Assembly: GCA_014529385.2 (NCBI GenBank) | Contig: CM043944.1 | Location: forward strand, 51,471,768 to 51,535,767 | DNA length: 64,000 nt | From: Adiantum capillus-veneris | Lineage: Eukaryota > Streptophyta > Polypodiopsida > Polypodiales > Pteridaceae | Direction of reading: 5' to 3' | In this document: positions 10,764 through 21,378 of the stretch, piece after piece | How the letters are laid out: each line of letters begins with the position of its first letter | Position numbering within the stretch: position 1 is the stretch's first letter | The notes under the pieces: model-generated | Databases searched by the model: none | What the model saw: only the letters and a program-made list of their open reading frames with translations | Told to the model about the DNA's origin: nothing | Translations under genes and position numbers: made by a program

Positions 10764-10951
10764 CTAGGATAGTATGTGAGAAATGTAGATATGAGAGAAG
10801 TGAAGAGATGAGAAGTTTCCCTCCCAAGCCCTATTCTTGCCCGTAGGCAATAAGGATACTGCGGGGAGAGATGTACCTGTAGCAAGAGAACCTAGAGAGG
10901 ATGAATTACTAAGAATGAGAGAGATAGATTTGGTTAAGGGGATGAGATTAG

Positions 10952-12225
<1,274 letters not shown>

Positions 12226-12297
12226 TGTCACAGCACGACAACGTGCCACGTGGTATGATTACAACGGTCGTCGTATGGATGGATTTTTTTATATAAA
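12226..12297 (+). promoter_or_regulatory. Promoter of the H3-Ulp1 gene
   Basis: A G-box CCACGTGG (12246-12253), AACGGTC (12263-12269) and TATATAAA (12290-12297) occur in the same order as in the promoter of gene B. Transcription would begin near 12325, just before the first dyad repeat. Confidence 0.6.
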
Positions 12298-12339
12298 CCC
12301 TCATCACGTGCTCATTTTGTGCTTTCTTCTATACTCGAC

Positions 12340-12965
12340 ATTCGCGTCGTGTCGTCCTCAACTACCCGTACTTCACTTGCCATCCGTCCACTAAGCCAAG
12401 CCAAGTTTCTTCTCAACGACGCGATCGGAACTGTTGGGCATGTGGGCGCACCTTCTACTTTCTACCGCTTCCTAAGCGTCCCTTACGACGCGATAGGCGC
12501 AAGTCCCAGAGTCTCGGTGAACCCCTCATCATGTCGTGCGGTGGGTCGACTCGGCATAAAATTTTGACCTCGCATACGATGCTCTATACCATTTCCTCAG
12601 GTGTTTGTGTGTCTTCTACCGCGTTGTGGAAGTCTCTTTCTCCAAATACTCATGGTTTCCCATACGACGCGATAAGCGTATGTTGCAACTGTTAGGTGGG
12701 GCTCTCATCGCATCGTGCGGGGCTTCTCGGCTTAAAGATTTCACCTCGCATACGGCGCGATACGTCGATGTTCTAGGTTGTGGTTGCGCCCTCTATCGCG
12801 TCGTACAGGCAGTTCTGTGATATTCTTTTTGCATGTTCCGATGGTCACATACGACGCTTTCCACAGCCTGGGTCACCCTTCTATCGCGTCGTGTTACCCT
12901 TCTCTTCACACACGGCATGATAGAAACATCTTGAAGGTTGTGGCCTACCCCTCTGTCGCGTGGTG
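12340..12965 (+). repeat. Alternating dyad repeat array in the leader of the H3-Ulp1 gene
   Basis: Forward motifs (ACGACGCGATAG and variants) start near 12416, 12485, 12575, 12663, 12750, 12850 and 12911. Complementary motifs (CTATCGCGTCGT and variants) start near 12340, 12533, 12616, 12707, 12793, 12881 and 12953. Successive motifs are mostly about 44 bases apart, so the unit is about 88 bases. The array runs from the expected transcription start almost to the ATG at 12981. A complementary pair about 30 bases apart could form an RNA hairpin, or the dyads could be protein-binding sites. Confidence 0.85.
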
Positions 12966-12980
12966 TGTTCTTTTACCCAA

Positions 12981-15246
12981 ATGGCCAGGACTAAGCAAAC
13001 TGCAAGGAAGGTCTACCAAGCCCCAACTGATCCAGAAATAGGTGATGCTGAGAAAGATGCAGAGAAAGCACCCCCTCCACAACCTCGTCAAAGGCCCAAT
13101 GCCAGAAAAAGATTGAATTATCAGGTGAAGTCCCTAAGAGAAATAAGAAAAGCACAAAAGTTTACTTGTCTACTAATTCCAAAGCTCTCTTTCATGAGGG
13201 TTGTGAAAGAGATATCTGATAGACTTGTAAGCATGATGAATATCAAAACTTTTGTCTCGGTAAGGTGGCAGTCTCAAGCTGTGATGTGCCTTCAGGAAGC
13301 TGCTGAGGATTTTCTCATAGACTTTATGAATGATAGCTACATTGCAACTGAATTTGTTCACAGGGTCACACTTATGAGCAAAGATTTTGTGCTTGTGTCA
13401 AGGCTAAGGTACAAGTTTGATAAGGCTCTTGAGCTCATTCCTAGTGAGGATCTTAGAGCCTTCCAAATTTTAAACATCCCTCCTTCCAGGCAGCAGAAAG
13501 ATTCTGGGGTTGTCATTGAGGATGTTACACATGAGTACGAGACAAGAAAGTCTCAGGATATTAAAGCAGGAAAGGAAGTTGAGAGGGAGCAAGACATGAT
13601 ATCCGAGGACGCTAGCCTTAAAGAGCAAGCTGAAATTTTAAGAGCATCCAACTCTCTTCTTTATGAAAAAGTCACAGGCCAAATGGTGGTGGATGTCTCC
13701 TTGTTTGGAGATACTGAGGCATATTTGGACATATTCCCTCAAGACACAAGTATGCTTGTAAATCCCAACATTGAGCTTGGTGACACTATGCTCTATATCT
13801 CTCTCAGGTGTGTTGCTTTGCTAATTATTATAATGTGCATGTGCATGGCAGACAGGCACAAGGGGCTCATTGTGGCTTGTGTGTCCTTTTCCAGGTGTCT
13901 TATGAGGGATCTTCCAGAGGCTCTAGCTATGCAAATTGCCATACTTGACCCTCTAGTGACACAGTGCCGTTTCAACAAGCAAGGAACCCTTTCAAGTTTT
14001 TTTTATGATTTTAACATGCTGACCTGCAATTACATATTATACCCCTATGTTGAAGGGTAATTCTTAACTCCTTACATGTTATTTTTAACATTTTGTGGTA
14101 TTCTTAGCTAATTTGTTTTTTATTTTGTAGAGGACATTGGAGTCTTATTATCTTCAATCTTTTGGAGAAAGATATTATATTTATGAATTCATTGTCAAGT
14201 ATCCATGGGAAAAGTAAACTGTAAGTATGAAGCATAATCTATGCTTGATGATGGCCCATTGTTTTCTATTAGTATCTTTTCGATTCAATGTCTTCTTGCA
14301 GTGCTGCCAAACTTATTGTTGGTCACCTGAGTACCACAAACAAGGATTACAATATAGAATCTTTCAAGTACTACAATCAAAAAGTGCCTTTACAGACATA
14401 CTCAACATCTTGTGGATGGAGGGTGCTTGCAAATGCATGGAGATATCTTGAGTCAAGGTGCCGGATGACTACACTCACTGTAAGTGTGGTTCATGTATTT
14501 ATTTTGATGTTTTATGTATGTATGTCATGTCCTTTAGTTCCTTTTTCTATTTTTTTCAGTTGCATGACTATCCAGAGTCTTGGGTCACGTGGGTGAGAGA
14601 GAAGGCTGTTTCTATGGTTTTGGAAAGATCAATAAATCCAAATGACCCAGATTCTCCATTGCCACCAAAGAAAGGTAGAGCCACCAAAGGTTTGGATGCA
14701 AAGAAAATGGATCAAAAGAAGAAAAGTCCTGCAAAGATCCATACAAAGAAAAAGGATCACAAGAAGAGTCCTACCAAGGTGAAGAGTCTTGCCAAGGGGA
14801 AGAGTCCCAAGAAGAAGATCCGTGCCAAGGGTAAGAGTCCCACTAAGAAGACTGCCAAGGGAAAGAGTCCCACTAAGAGCCCTGCAAAAAAAAGAGCAGA
14901 TACAAAGGGCCATCCATTCCACTCACCATTGAAATTTAAGGTTCAAAAGCGTCGTACACTTAAGAACAATAAGGGGGAGGCACCTAGCTCACCTTTCAAG
15001 CTACCATTTATGTTGTCAAAGAAAGCTGCCAAATCACCCAAGACAACCAGTCCTAATGAGCCCAAAGCACCAACCCCTACCAAGTCACCCGTGCCAAGCC
15101 CTAAGGGGTCCAAAGCACCAACCCCTGCCAAGTCACCACCACCACCCACTCCTGAACTTTCACCCCCTTCTGAACACAAAAGGAAAAGGGTCTCTGAGGA
15201 TGTAGAATCCTCTCAGGCAAAAAGAAAAGTGGAATTTCATGATTGA
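12981..15246 (+). CDS. Histone H3-fold / Ulp1-like protease / H1-like tail fusion protein
   Basis: Five exons (12981-13807, 13895-14056, 14131-14220, 14302-14479, 14560-15246) with GT-AG introns join in frame to 647 residues. After Met the first nine residues, ARTKQTARK, equal histone H3 1-9. Residues about 50-145 follow the H3 fold (SLREIRK, QSQAVMCLQEAAEDFL, HRVTLMSKDFVLVSRLR) with a longer loop 1. Residues about 300-410 match a Ulp1 (C48) peptidase: GHW with H332, MNSL with N349 where Asp is usual, Q391 and SCG with C397. Spacings of 17, 42 and 6 agree with yeast Ulp1 H514-D531-Q574-C580. The last 170 residues are Lys/Pro-rich with six SPxK motifs, as in histone H1 tails. The first intron is 87 nt and open, so its removal is not certain. 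I chose ATG 12981 over an in-frame ATG at 12960 because it gives an exact H3 start. It probably acts on chromatin or SUMO conjugates in the nucleus (inference). Confidence 0.8.
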
Positions 15247-15458
15247 ATAGTCCACAAAAGCTATGTACACTTTTGTTCATTTTGTCCATATGAACATATA
15301 TATATACCCTTTGGTGATTCATAATTTTGTACTTCAAATACTTAATACCAACTGTCGATTCTTAAATGTGTATCATGATGTCATGTAAGTTTAAAACAAC
15401 ATAAGTAGAGAAAAGATAAATATATTTGCAAAATGATTACAATATTGAACTTGTTTTT
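15247..15458. other. Short region between convergent genes
   Basis: AT-rich sequence separates the stops of the H3-Ulp1 gene and gene C. It probably holds both polyadenylation sites. No gene is seen. Confidence 0.5.
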
Positions 15459-16717
15459 TCAAGTCGTTGCAAGTGGCTCAAATACAACTCTTTTTGGGGA
15501 AAGGCATGTGATGCAAGAGGTTGAATTCTCCATCCTTGTGCTCACCACAATTTCATCCACTTTGAATCTATACTCGAGAGATGTTTCATCAAGAAACTCA
15601 AGAGATTCTCTAACATCATTTAGTCTCCAATTTGTTGTTACTATCAGGCTTCTATACTTGGTGTGTGGATGTACTGTGACCTTTAGTTCAAACTCTAGAC
15701 AATTTTCCTCAGAGTCGAGAGGAACCCAGCTACCTAATTTGCTTCTCCATCTCCTATAGTCGTAGCCCAGAACTAATGATTGATGACATAGTTGATATGA
15801 GATAGACATAGAATTTGGGCTTACTCTACAACTAATATTGTCACCAATATGGAAAGTTTCTTTGGTGCTCCATCTGTCTCCAAGAACATTATCAAGTTCA
15901 GTCATAGAAAGTCTTCTATTAAGCCACATTGTCTTTGTCCTCTGCAAATCCATTGTTTTGAAACATGCCACAAAGACATGTATAGGCAAGAACCATTGAA
16001 CTTTAATCCTTCTTGATATCGTGCTCGGAGACATAGCTTTAAGGATGTCTTCTTTGATCTTGGATTTGAAGCATGATATAGTACATGCATCAGGAGCTTC
16101 CCAATCAAGTGAACTTATGGTGGGAACGGGTAACTGATGTAGTTCTCCATATGCAGCTTCTCGTGATGGAACTTTTTATTCTGCAAAATAGACAAACAAA
16201 TCCATTGTTTTGTAAAAGGAAGGTGGCTTGTCAGCATACATAGCATCTGCAATCCCTTTATGCATTGCTTTGAACGTCCCACTCAGACTCTCCACAGGCT
16301 GCCATTCCACAGCTATTGAAGGAAATATATCTGGAATCGAATCAAAAAAATTAGAAAAGCAATGGGATAATGAAAAAAATTCATTGTATCAAATAGTTTT
16401 TTTTTGTACTTACAGTAAGAATGCAGTGTGGGATGTTCTTCCCAATCTAACACCATATCCTTGGCCATGTACACATGTTGAACCTTAGCTAGCCAGCCAT
16501 TGTCGGTCACTTTGAAAGCAAGAACACGACCTTTCCAATGGTTTTTTACTTTATCGCGTTTAGTTCTCTTCACTCTGTGTACACCTTTGCATGAGGGAAG
16601 CATTGTTACCCAGTCATTCACACGAAAAGATATGGACTTCCAAAGACCATCCTCTCTAACGTTATGAAAGTCACAAGAAGTTATGTTATGTGAAGGGCGA
16701 CGTGCAAAAGACGCCAT
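15459..16717 (-). pseudogene. Gene C of the DNA transposon, possible BAH-like protein
   Basis: Exon 1 is 16717-16414, the intron 16413-16331 has GT-AG ends, and exon 2 runs to the stop at 15459, giving about 391 codons. One TAA (16176-16178) interrupts exon 2 in frame. Residues about 34-75 (FRVNDWVTMLPS, then GRVLAFKVTDNGWLAKVQHV and YMAKDMV) resemble the start of a BAH domain, where a VGD-V strand is followed by an A/GRI-type strand and a W-Y-(R/A)-E/KD segment. This is a weak match by eye. The C-terminal 190 residues are beta-like (GYDYRRWRSKLGSW, LEFELKVTVHPH) with no recognised family. A BAH domain would fit an element that also encodes an H3-like protein. The stop suggests this copy is damaged. 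Confidence 0.5.
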
Positions 16718-17132
16718 GGAAACTCAGAGATTAGAGAAGAAAGAAAGTATAGACGGAAACTAGAGAAACTAAAACCTCTCACAAACTAGAGAGCGAGAAA
16801 GGTATACGTTTGAAAAAAGTAGGTGATTTGTCATTAATGCTCTTGTTTTGAGAGCCTTCTGACATAGATTTCGTATCTTTTGACAATGCTTTTGTGAAAT
16901 ATAAAATAGAATAAAAGAAGAGACTTCATTGCTTTGAGCCGCAAATTTAATGAGCTCTCTCGTCGAAAGCACCTAAATATAGCAGTTTCAGCCTTGTGAT
17001 CAAGACATTTAGCGGTTCTCCGTCAAAATAGGACCACCAAAACCCACAATAGAGGAGACAAGAGTGCCATACTTTTGTATACCTGTCAAATAACTATTGG
17101 ACTATTCCTTAATCCTTAGATTAACAAACAGA
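16718..17132. other. Upstream region of gene C to the right terminus
   Basis: About 415 bases precede gene C (minus strand) and contain its promoter by position. I see no dyad repeats of the kind found at the other two leaders and no coding frame. The last part is the subterminal sequence before the right inverted repeat. Confidence 0.45.
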
Positions 17133-17155
17133 CCTTTTTGAGTCGTTTTTGGCCC
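17133..17155 (-). repeat. Right terminal inverted repeat
   Basis: These bases are the exact complement of 5210-5232. The following TAA mirrors the TTA left of the element. Confidence 0.95.
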
Positions 17156-18058
17156 TAATGGATGGCAAAATCATTTGACATGAAAGACATGGGTGAGACA
17201 AGTCATATACTTGGTATGCGCATTGAGAGAGACAGATCAAAGAAGTTGATTTGGCTATCTCAAACAGAGTATATTGACAAGGTTTTGCAACGTTTCAATA
17301 TGGAGAAGGGAAAGGCATTGAGTGTTCCATTACCACCATATGTGAAACTTAGCAAACAAGATTGTCTTGTGTCTAAGGAAGAACATGATGAAATGGATAA
17401 GATTCCATATGCGTCTGCAGTGGGTAGTTTGATGTATGCAATGATTGCTACTCGCCCAAACATTGCATTTGCAGTGGGAGTAGTAAGTCGATACATGTCA
17501 AACCCAGGCAAGAAACATTGGGAGGCAGTGAAAGGAATATTAAGATACCTGAAAGCTACAAAGAGTATGCGTATATGCTATGGGAGTCAGGAGCTAAGTG
17601 TAAAGGGTTTTACAGACTCAGATTATGCAGGTGACTTAGACAACCGAAGGTCTACGCCAGGGTATGTCTTTACATTGGCTGGTGGAGCAGTATCATGGCG
17701 TTCTAGATTACAAGATTGTGTTACTCAGTCTACTACGGAGGTTGAATATGTTGCAGCATCAGAGGCATGCAAAGAATCAATTTGGCTTAATCGACTAGTA
17801 ACATATTTGGGAATCAAAGAAAAGATGCATGTGTTATATTGTGATAGTCAAAGTGCTATACAATTGGCTCGCAATCCAGTTTATCACTCAAAGACAAAGC
17901 ATGTGGATGTGAAGTATCATTTCATTAGGGAAATGCTTGAGGATAAGCAACTTCAGCTTGTCAAAGTTCACACCACACAAAATCCTTTTGATCTACTTAC
18001 AAAAGGACTTCCCTCAGAGAGCTTTATGCATTTTCGCAAGCAGTTAGGTGTAGGGTAG
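17156..18058 (+). pseudogene. Copia-1 reverse transcriptase C-terminus and RNase H
   Basis: This is the second part of the split pol. The frame from 17162 gives 298 residues: the thumb/connection of RT (AKSFDMKDMG, ILGMRI, GSLMYA, TRPNIAFAVG) and a Copia RNase H (FTDSDYAGD, TTEVEYVAASEA, DSQSAIQLARNP). It ends with a normal stop. Removing the DNA transposon and one TA leaves a TAA before ATG, so the join is not perfectly open. This may be a later mutation in a copy already dead. Confidence 0.9.
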
Positions 18059-18135
18059 AACATCACTTCTCTACATCTCTTGTATATTAGCTTGTATAGT
18101 AGCTTCTATCACACTTAAAGTACCACATTGGACTT

Positions 18136-18147
18136 TAAGTGGGAGGT
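18136..18147 (+). promoter_or_regulatory. Copia-1 polypurine tract
   Basis: AAGTGGGAGGT directly precedes the 3' LTR, the place where plus-strand DNA synthesis starts. Confidence 0.7.
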
Positions 18148-18338
18148 TGTTGGGGTATAAAGCCCAATGTGGCGCCCAGGTAAGTGGGCGGGCCGCCACG
18201 TATGTACACATATTCTTTTGTAAAAACCTAATAAGAACTCACTATGCTCTACACATTACAGTAGAGCGAGTTCACCATATCGTCGTGCTCTTCTTCTGGC
18301 ACTCTCTCTCGCATCACACTTCCGCTCGTACTCCTTCA
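18148..18338 (+). repeat. Copia-1 3' LTR
   Basis: It is nearly identical to 860-1051 (about four substitutions and one 1-base gap). The TSD ATTAG follows. Confidence 0.95.
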
Positions 18339-18343
18339 ATTAG

Positions 18344-18699
18344 ACTCCGTCATTCCAAGTAGAACATCCATATAAGGGGAATCTTTCCCAACATCAGTGT
18401 CCTTTTTACACATGTAACAATACTGCAATGGGTCCGAGTGAATTGTGGTATCAGATCGATAGTCAATTATACATTTGTTTCCTAGAGGACGTGGTTGACC
18501 AGTCACGAGATCAACTCGAATGACAAAGTCTTCGAGTTGTAATTAGACATCGTTTTAGACCAGTCATTCACCATTTTTTCTTCCCTCATGAAAGGATGTC
18601 CTAAGATCCTCTAAGATGACATAGTGTGCTTGGAAAAATCCATAACAATGAGGGTATGCCTTATTTTGTGTCCAAGGACCTTGATCTTGACATCTTCTA
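18344..18699 (-). pseudogene. Decayed Gypsy fragment, part 2 of the old copy
   Basis: This segment aligns with G1 at about 26370-26720 (protease region of pol, minus strand) and continues the old copy across the Copia-1 insertion. Frames are broken. Its last five bases TTCTA (18695-18699) are the left TSD of Gypsy G1. Confidence 0.85.
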
Positions 18700-18940
18700 T
18701 GTGCGCTCCTTGCCGCACTGTCGAAGCAAGGGTCTTGCCTCACACTGTGTGCGAGCCATAGACGGTTCCAAGCACACAACTAGCTTAACTAGTAAGCTCA
18801 AAAGAGGGCAATGGTGTGTCACTCACCGCTCTATGCTCCTACCGTGGAGGATTCCTCGCCACGAAGAAGAAGGAGACGCCGCTACGTCGCGCTCAACCGG
18901 TTCACCGTCGTCGTGCCGCCGCAATGCTCGATCGCACACA

Positions 18941-19012
<72 letters not shown>

Positions 19013-19334
19013 TACACACACACACAAGGAGGTGAAGAAGAAGAAGATGGAGATGGAGATGGAGATGGAGCAAGAGCACTCTTCTATTGCACAAATGAGA
19101 GAATGAGTGAATTTTAGGTTTAGTTGGCTTTTATATAAGCTCACCCCATTCACACTTGGGCGCCCATGCTTAGCCAACTAATCCCTTGAATGTCCCAGTT
19201 AGAGTGCGCCTCTCATCGGCGATCACTCTTACCCTTTTCCTATTGGTCCGACAAGCCCGGTACTTGACTCTACCAAATACATAATACACGTCCGTCGTAG
19301 GTGATGGGGTGTACGTGAGCCGTGAGGGTTAACA
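18700..19334 (-). repeat. Gypsy G1 3' LTR
   Basis: The LTR runs TGTGCGCTCC to GGTTAACA on the plus strand and matches 32053-32679. It contains a (CT)n tract of about 60 bases (18948-19009) followed by a short (CA)n run, the main length difference between the LTRs. Confidence 0.95.
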
Positions 19335-19347
19335 TGCCCCCCTTCCT
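19335..19347 (-). promoter_or_regulatory. Gypsy G1 polypurine tract
   Basis: On the minus strand AGGAAGGGGGGCA directly precedes the 3' LTR. Confidence 0.85.
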
Positions 19348-20709
19348 GATGTAGATTCCGTCCTCGGAAGCTATTGAGTTGAAGCTCGTTCGTCGGGGTG
19401 GAAGAGCATTTGAGATGAATGTCCTTAGCCTTCTTCAGTCACTGCAAAATCAAACAACATTGGCACAGTAATTGCATTCTCATAAGTGATTAAAAAACAT
19501 ATGCAGTTTTAGGTAGACAAATTGATTGGTAAAAGAATTTCAAACAATTTGTCAGCAATGAACATTAAATTGCAATGTAATCAAATGCATAAACAGATGT
19601 AAAGGTAAAAGATTAAACAAGTATGGGGTCGCTAATTTAACGGTCGAAAGGCACTAGAGATCGACTATTAATACCATGGGTAAGCTTCTTAATTTTCTCT
19701 GGTCAATTAAGTTGTTTAATCGCGAGAGCCAAGTATTTCATGTTCGAGGGCTGACTAGAGGCGATACCTAGAGGAGCTTGTAGTTAAGCTACGATAAAAG
19801 GAATTTCTCATGAAATCATCACGTGAATGATTACCTTTTCTTTGACCCCCCAAAGTGTTTTCACAGTGATTCAATTTGATGTGTGTTCTTATTTTGTATG
19901 CCTTGGGTTTTTTGCTTTTCAAGGAAAAGCGCCCATACTAGGAACCTCTAGGGCTCTAGTACCATAGGCAATACATGTGAGTGAAGTACCAAATCAAGCT
20001 GAGATTTCTCTTCCAGCTTAAGATTTTACAGTGTGGCACTTTGATTTTTTGTTTGTTCATTTTTAGCATTTTAATTTTGTAACTTTGGGGGGTCATATAA
20101 CACTGATACAGCTCCCGAGGCTCATCACACTAGTAAACTCCCTTTATAATACTTAAGCGAAAGGTCAATAGGGTCAAGCCCACTAGAAAGCCCTAGTACA
20201 TTTCACACAATGCTGCCTAAATTGGATTAAGAACCTAAGTAACCATTGATTATTAGGAAGGCATTCCCCATGGTATTAAGAGAAGATCTCTAACACCTAA
20301 CTTGGTCAAACTAGCTTAGTCGGACTGCTTGATTTTTAAACCTAGACAAGTGATTATGACAAAAAAATTACATTGAATTAAATGTTTGATACTAAGCAAA
20401 TGCGGTGAATATTAGGTTACCAATCACAATTAAAGCAGACAAACATAGATGCAAAAAAGATAAGGGGCAATGCTAATGGACAAGAAACACCTGTTTGTGT
20501 CGATGGTCGCGCTTGATTTGAATAGTGAGTCGCGATAAAGATTCCATGAAGGTCCAAATCCTATCAATAGCAACACGCTCCTCTACACACTAGGAAACAA
20601 AAGAAATACCTCCAGGAGGCACATTAGTGGGAAAAGGTACCAACACTTATTGAACACAACAAAAAACATAAGGAACCCTAACCTAATTATTTGCACTCCC
20701 CCTAGAGAG
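19348..20709 (-). other. Long 3' non-coding region of Gypsy G1
   Basis: About 1.4 kb between the accessory ORF and the purine tract carry no convincing frame. The sequence is AT-rich. Similar long 3' regions occur in large plant Gypsy elements. Confidence 0.5.
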
Positions 20710-21168
20710 TCAAGGGAATAGGATATTGTAGAGGTTGGGGGGAAACCCTAAGGCTAAACCCCTATCCTCGTCGTCGAAATAAACAAATTCATCATCCATG
20801 AGACCATATGTGCCATCCGTCTAGTCCTGTAAATTTTCTTTTTCATCATAGGTGCCCATGTTTACTAAGAAGGTCACTAGACGCCTATAGTCATCTTGGT
20901 CAAAAGGGTAGGCTTGTGCAATGGGAGAAATGCTCTCTACTAAGTATGGATCAGACGTGGTCAAGAGACGTATCAGCCATTCTAACTCCTCAAAATTCCT
21001 CTCACATGCTAGCGTACCTATCAAATCCCATTCACATGCAAGCACTTGAAAGACCATGTGAAATATTTGTGAAAAGTAACGAGGGTACCTCTCACCCAAG
21101 GCAGGAGTGGATGACTCTAGCGTACTAGCTATATCTGTACACGCAAATAGATGATGGTTAGAGTGCAA
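20710..21168 (-). pseudogene. Accessory ORF downstream of Gypsy G1 pol
   Basis: From ATG 21168 the frame gives 115 residues, a TAG at 20821-20823, then 36 more acidic residues (MDDEFVYFDDEDRG) to TGA at 20710. The stop probably interrupts one protein of about 152 residues. It is helical (FEELEWLIRLLTTSDP) with no transmembrane segment, so it is not an obvious envelope protein. Its position between pol and the 3' LTR is where large plant Gypsy elements sometimes carry an extra gene. Function unknown. Confidence 0.45.
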
Positions 21169-21378
21169 ATATTACAAGGGTCTTGTTCTTGTGCATAATT
21201 TGTTTTTATGATTTGTGTTATGGCTCTTGCTCTTTTACTTTTTTATCTTGTTTTTGTGAGTATAAGGCTTTATATATACATTCCCTAAGATTGGAGATTA
21301 AGAGGTCAGGGAGAAAGGTTGAGAGGGAAGCAAGTGAATAATGGATGTCCACAAACACTCCCCCCTTCCTTGGGTAGA

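Noticed and set aside
12960-12980. Upstream ATG giving a seven-residue extension of the H3-Ulp1 protein
   Set aside because: Starting at 12981 gives an exact H3 N-terminus, and the extension has no support.
18811-19117. Several frames rich in Leu-Ser or Arg-Glu in the G1 LTRs (also near 32164-32522, 34250-34585 and 36646-36987)
   Set aside because: They are translations of (CT)n/(GA)n microsatellites in LTRs.
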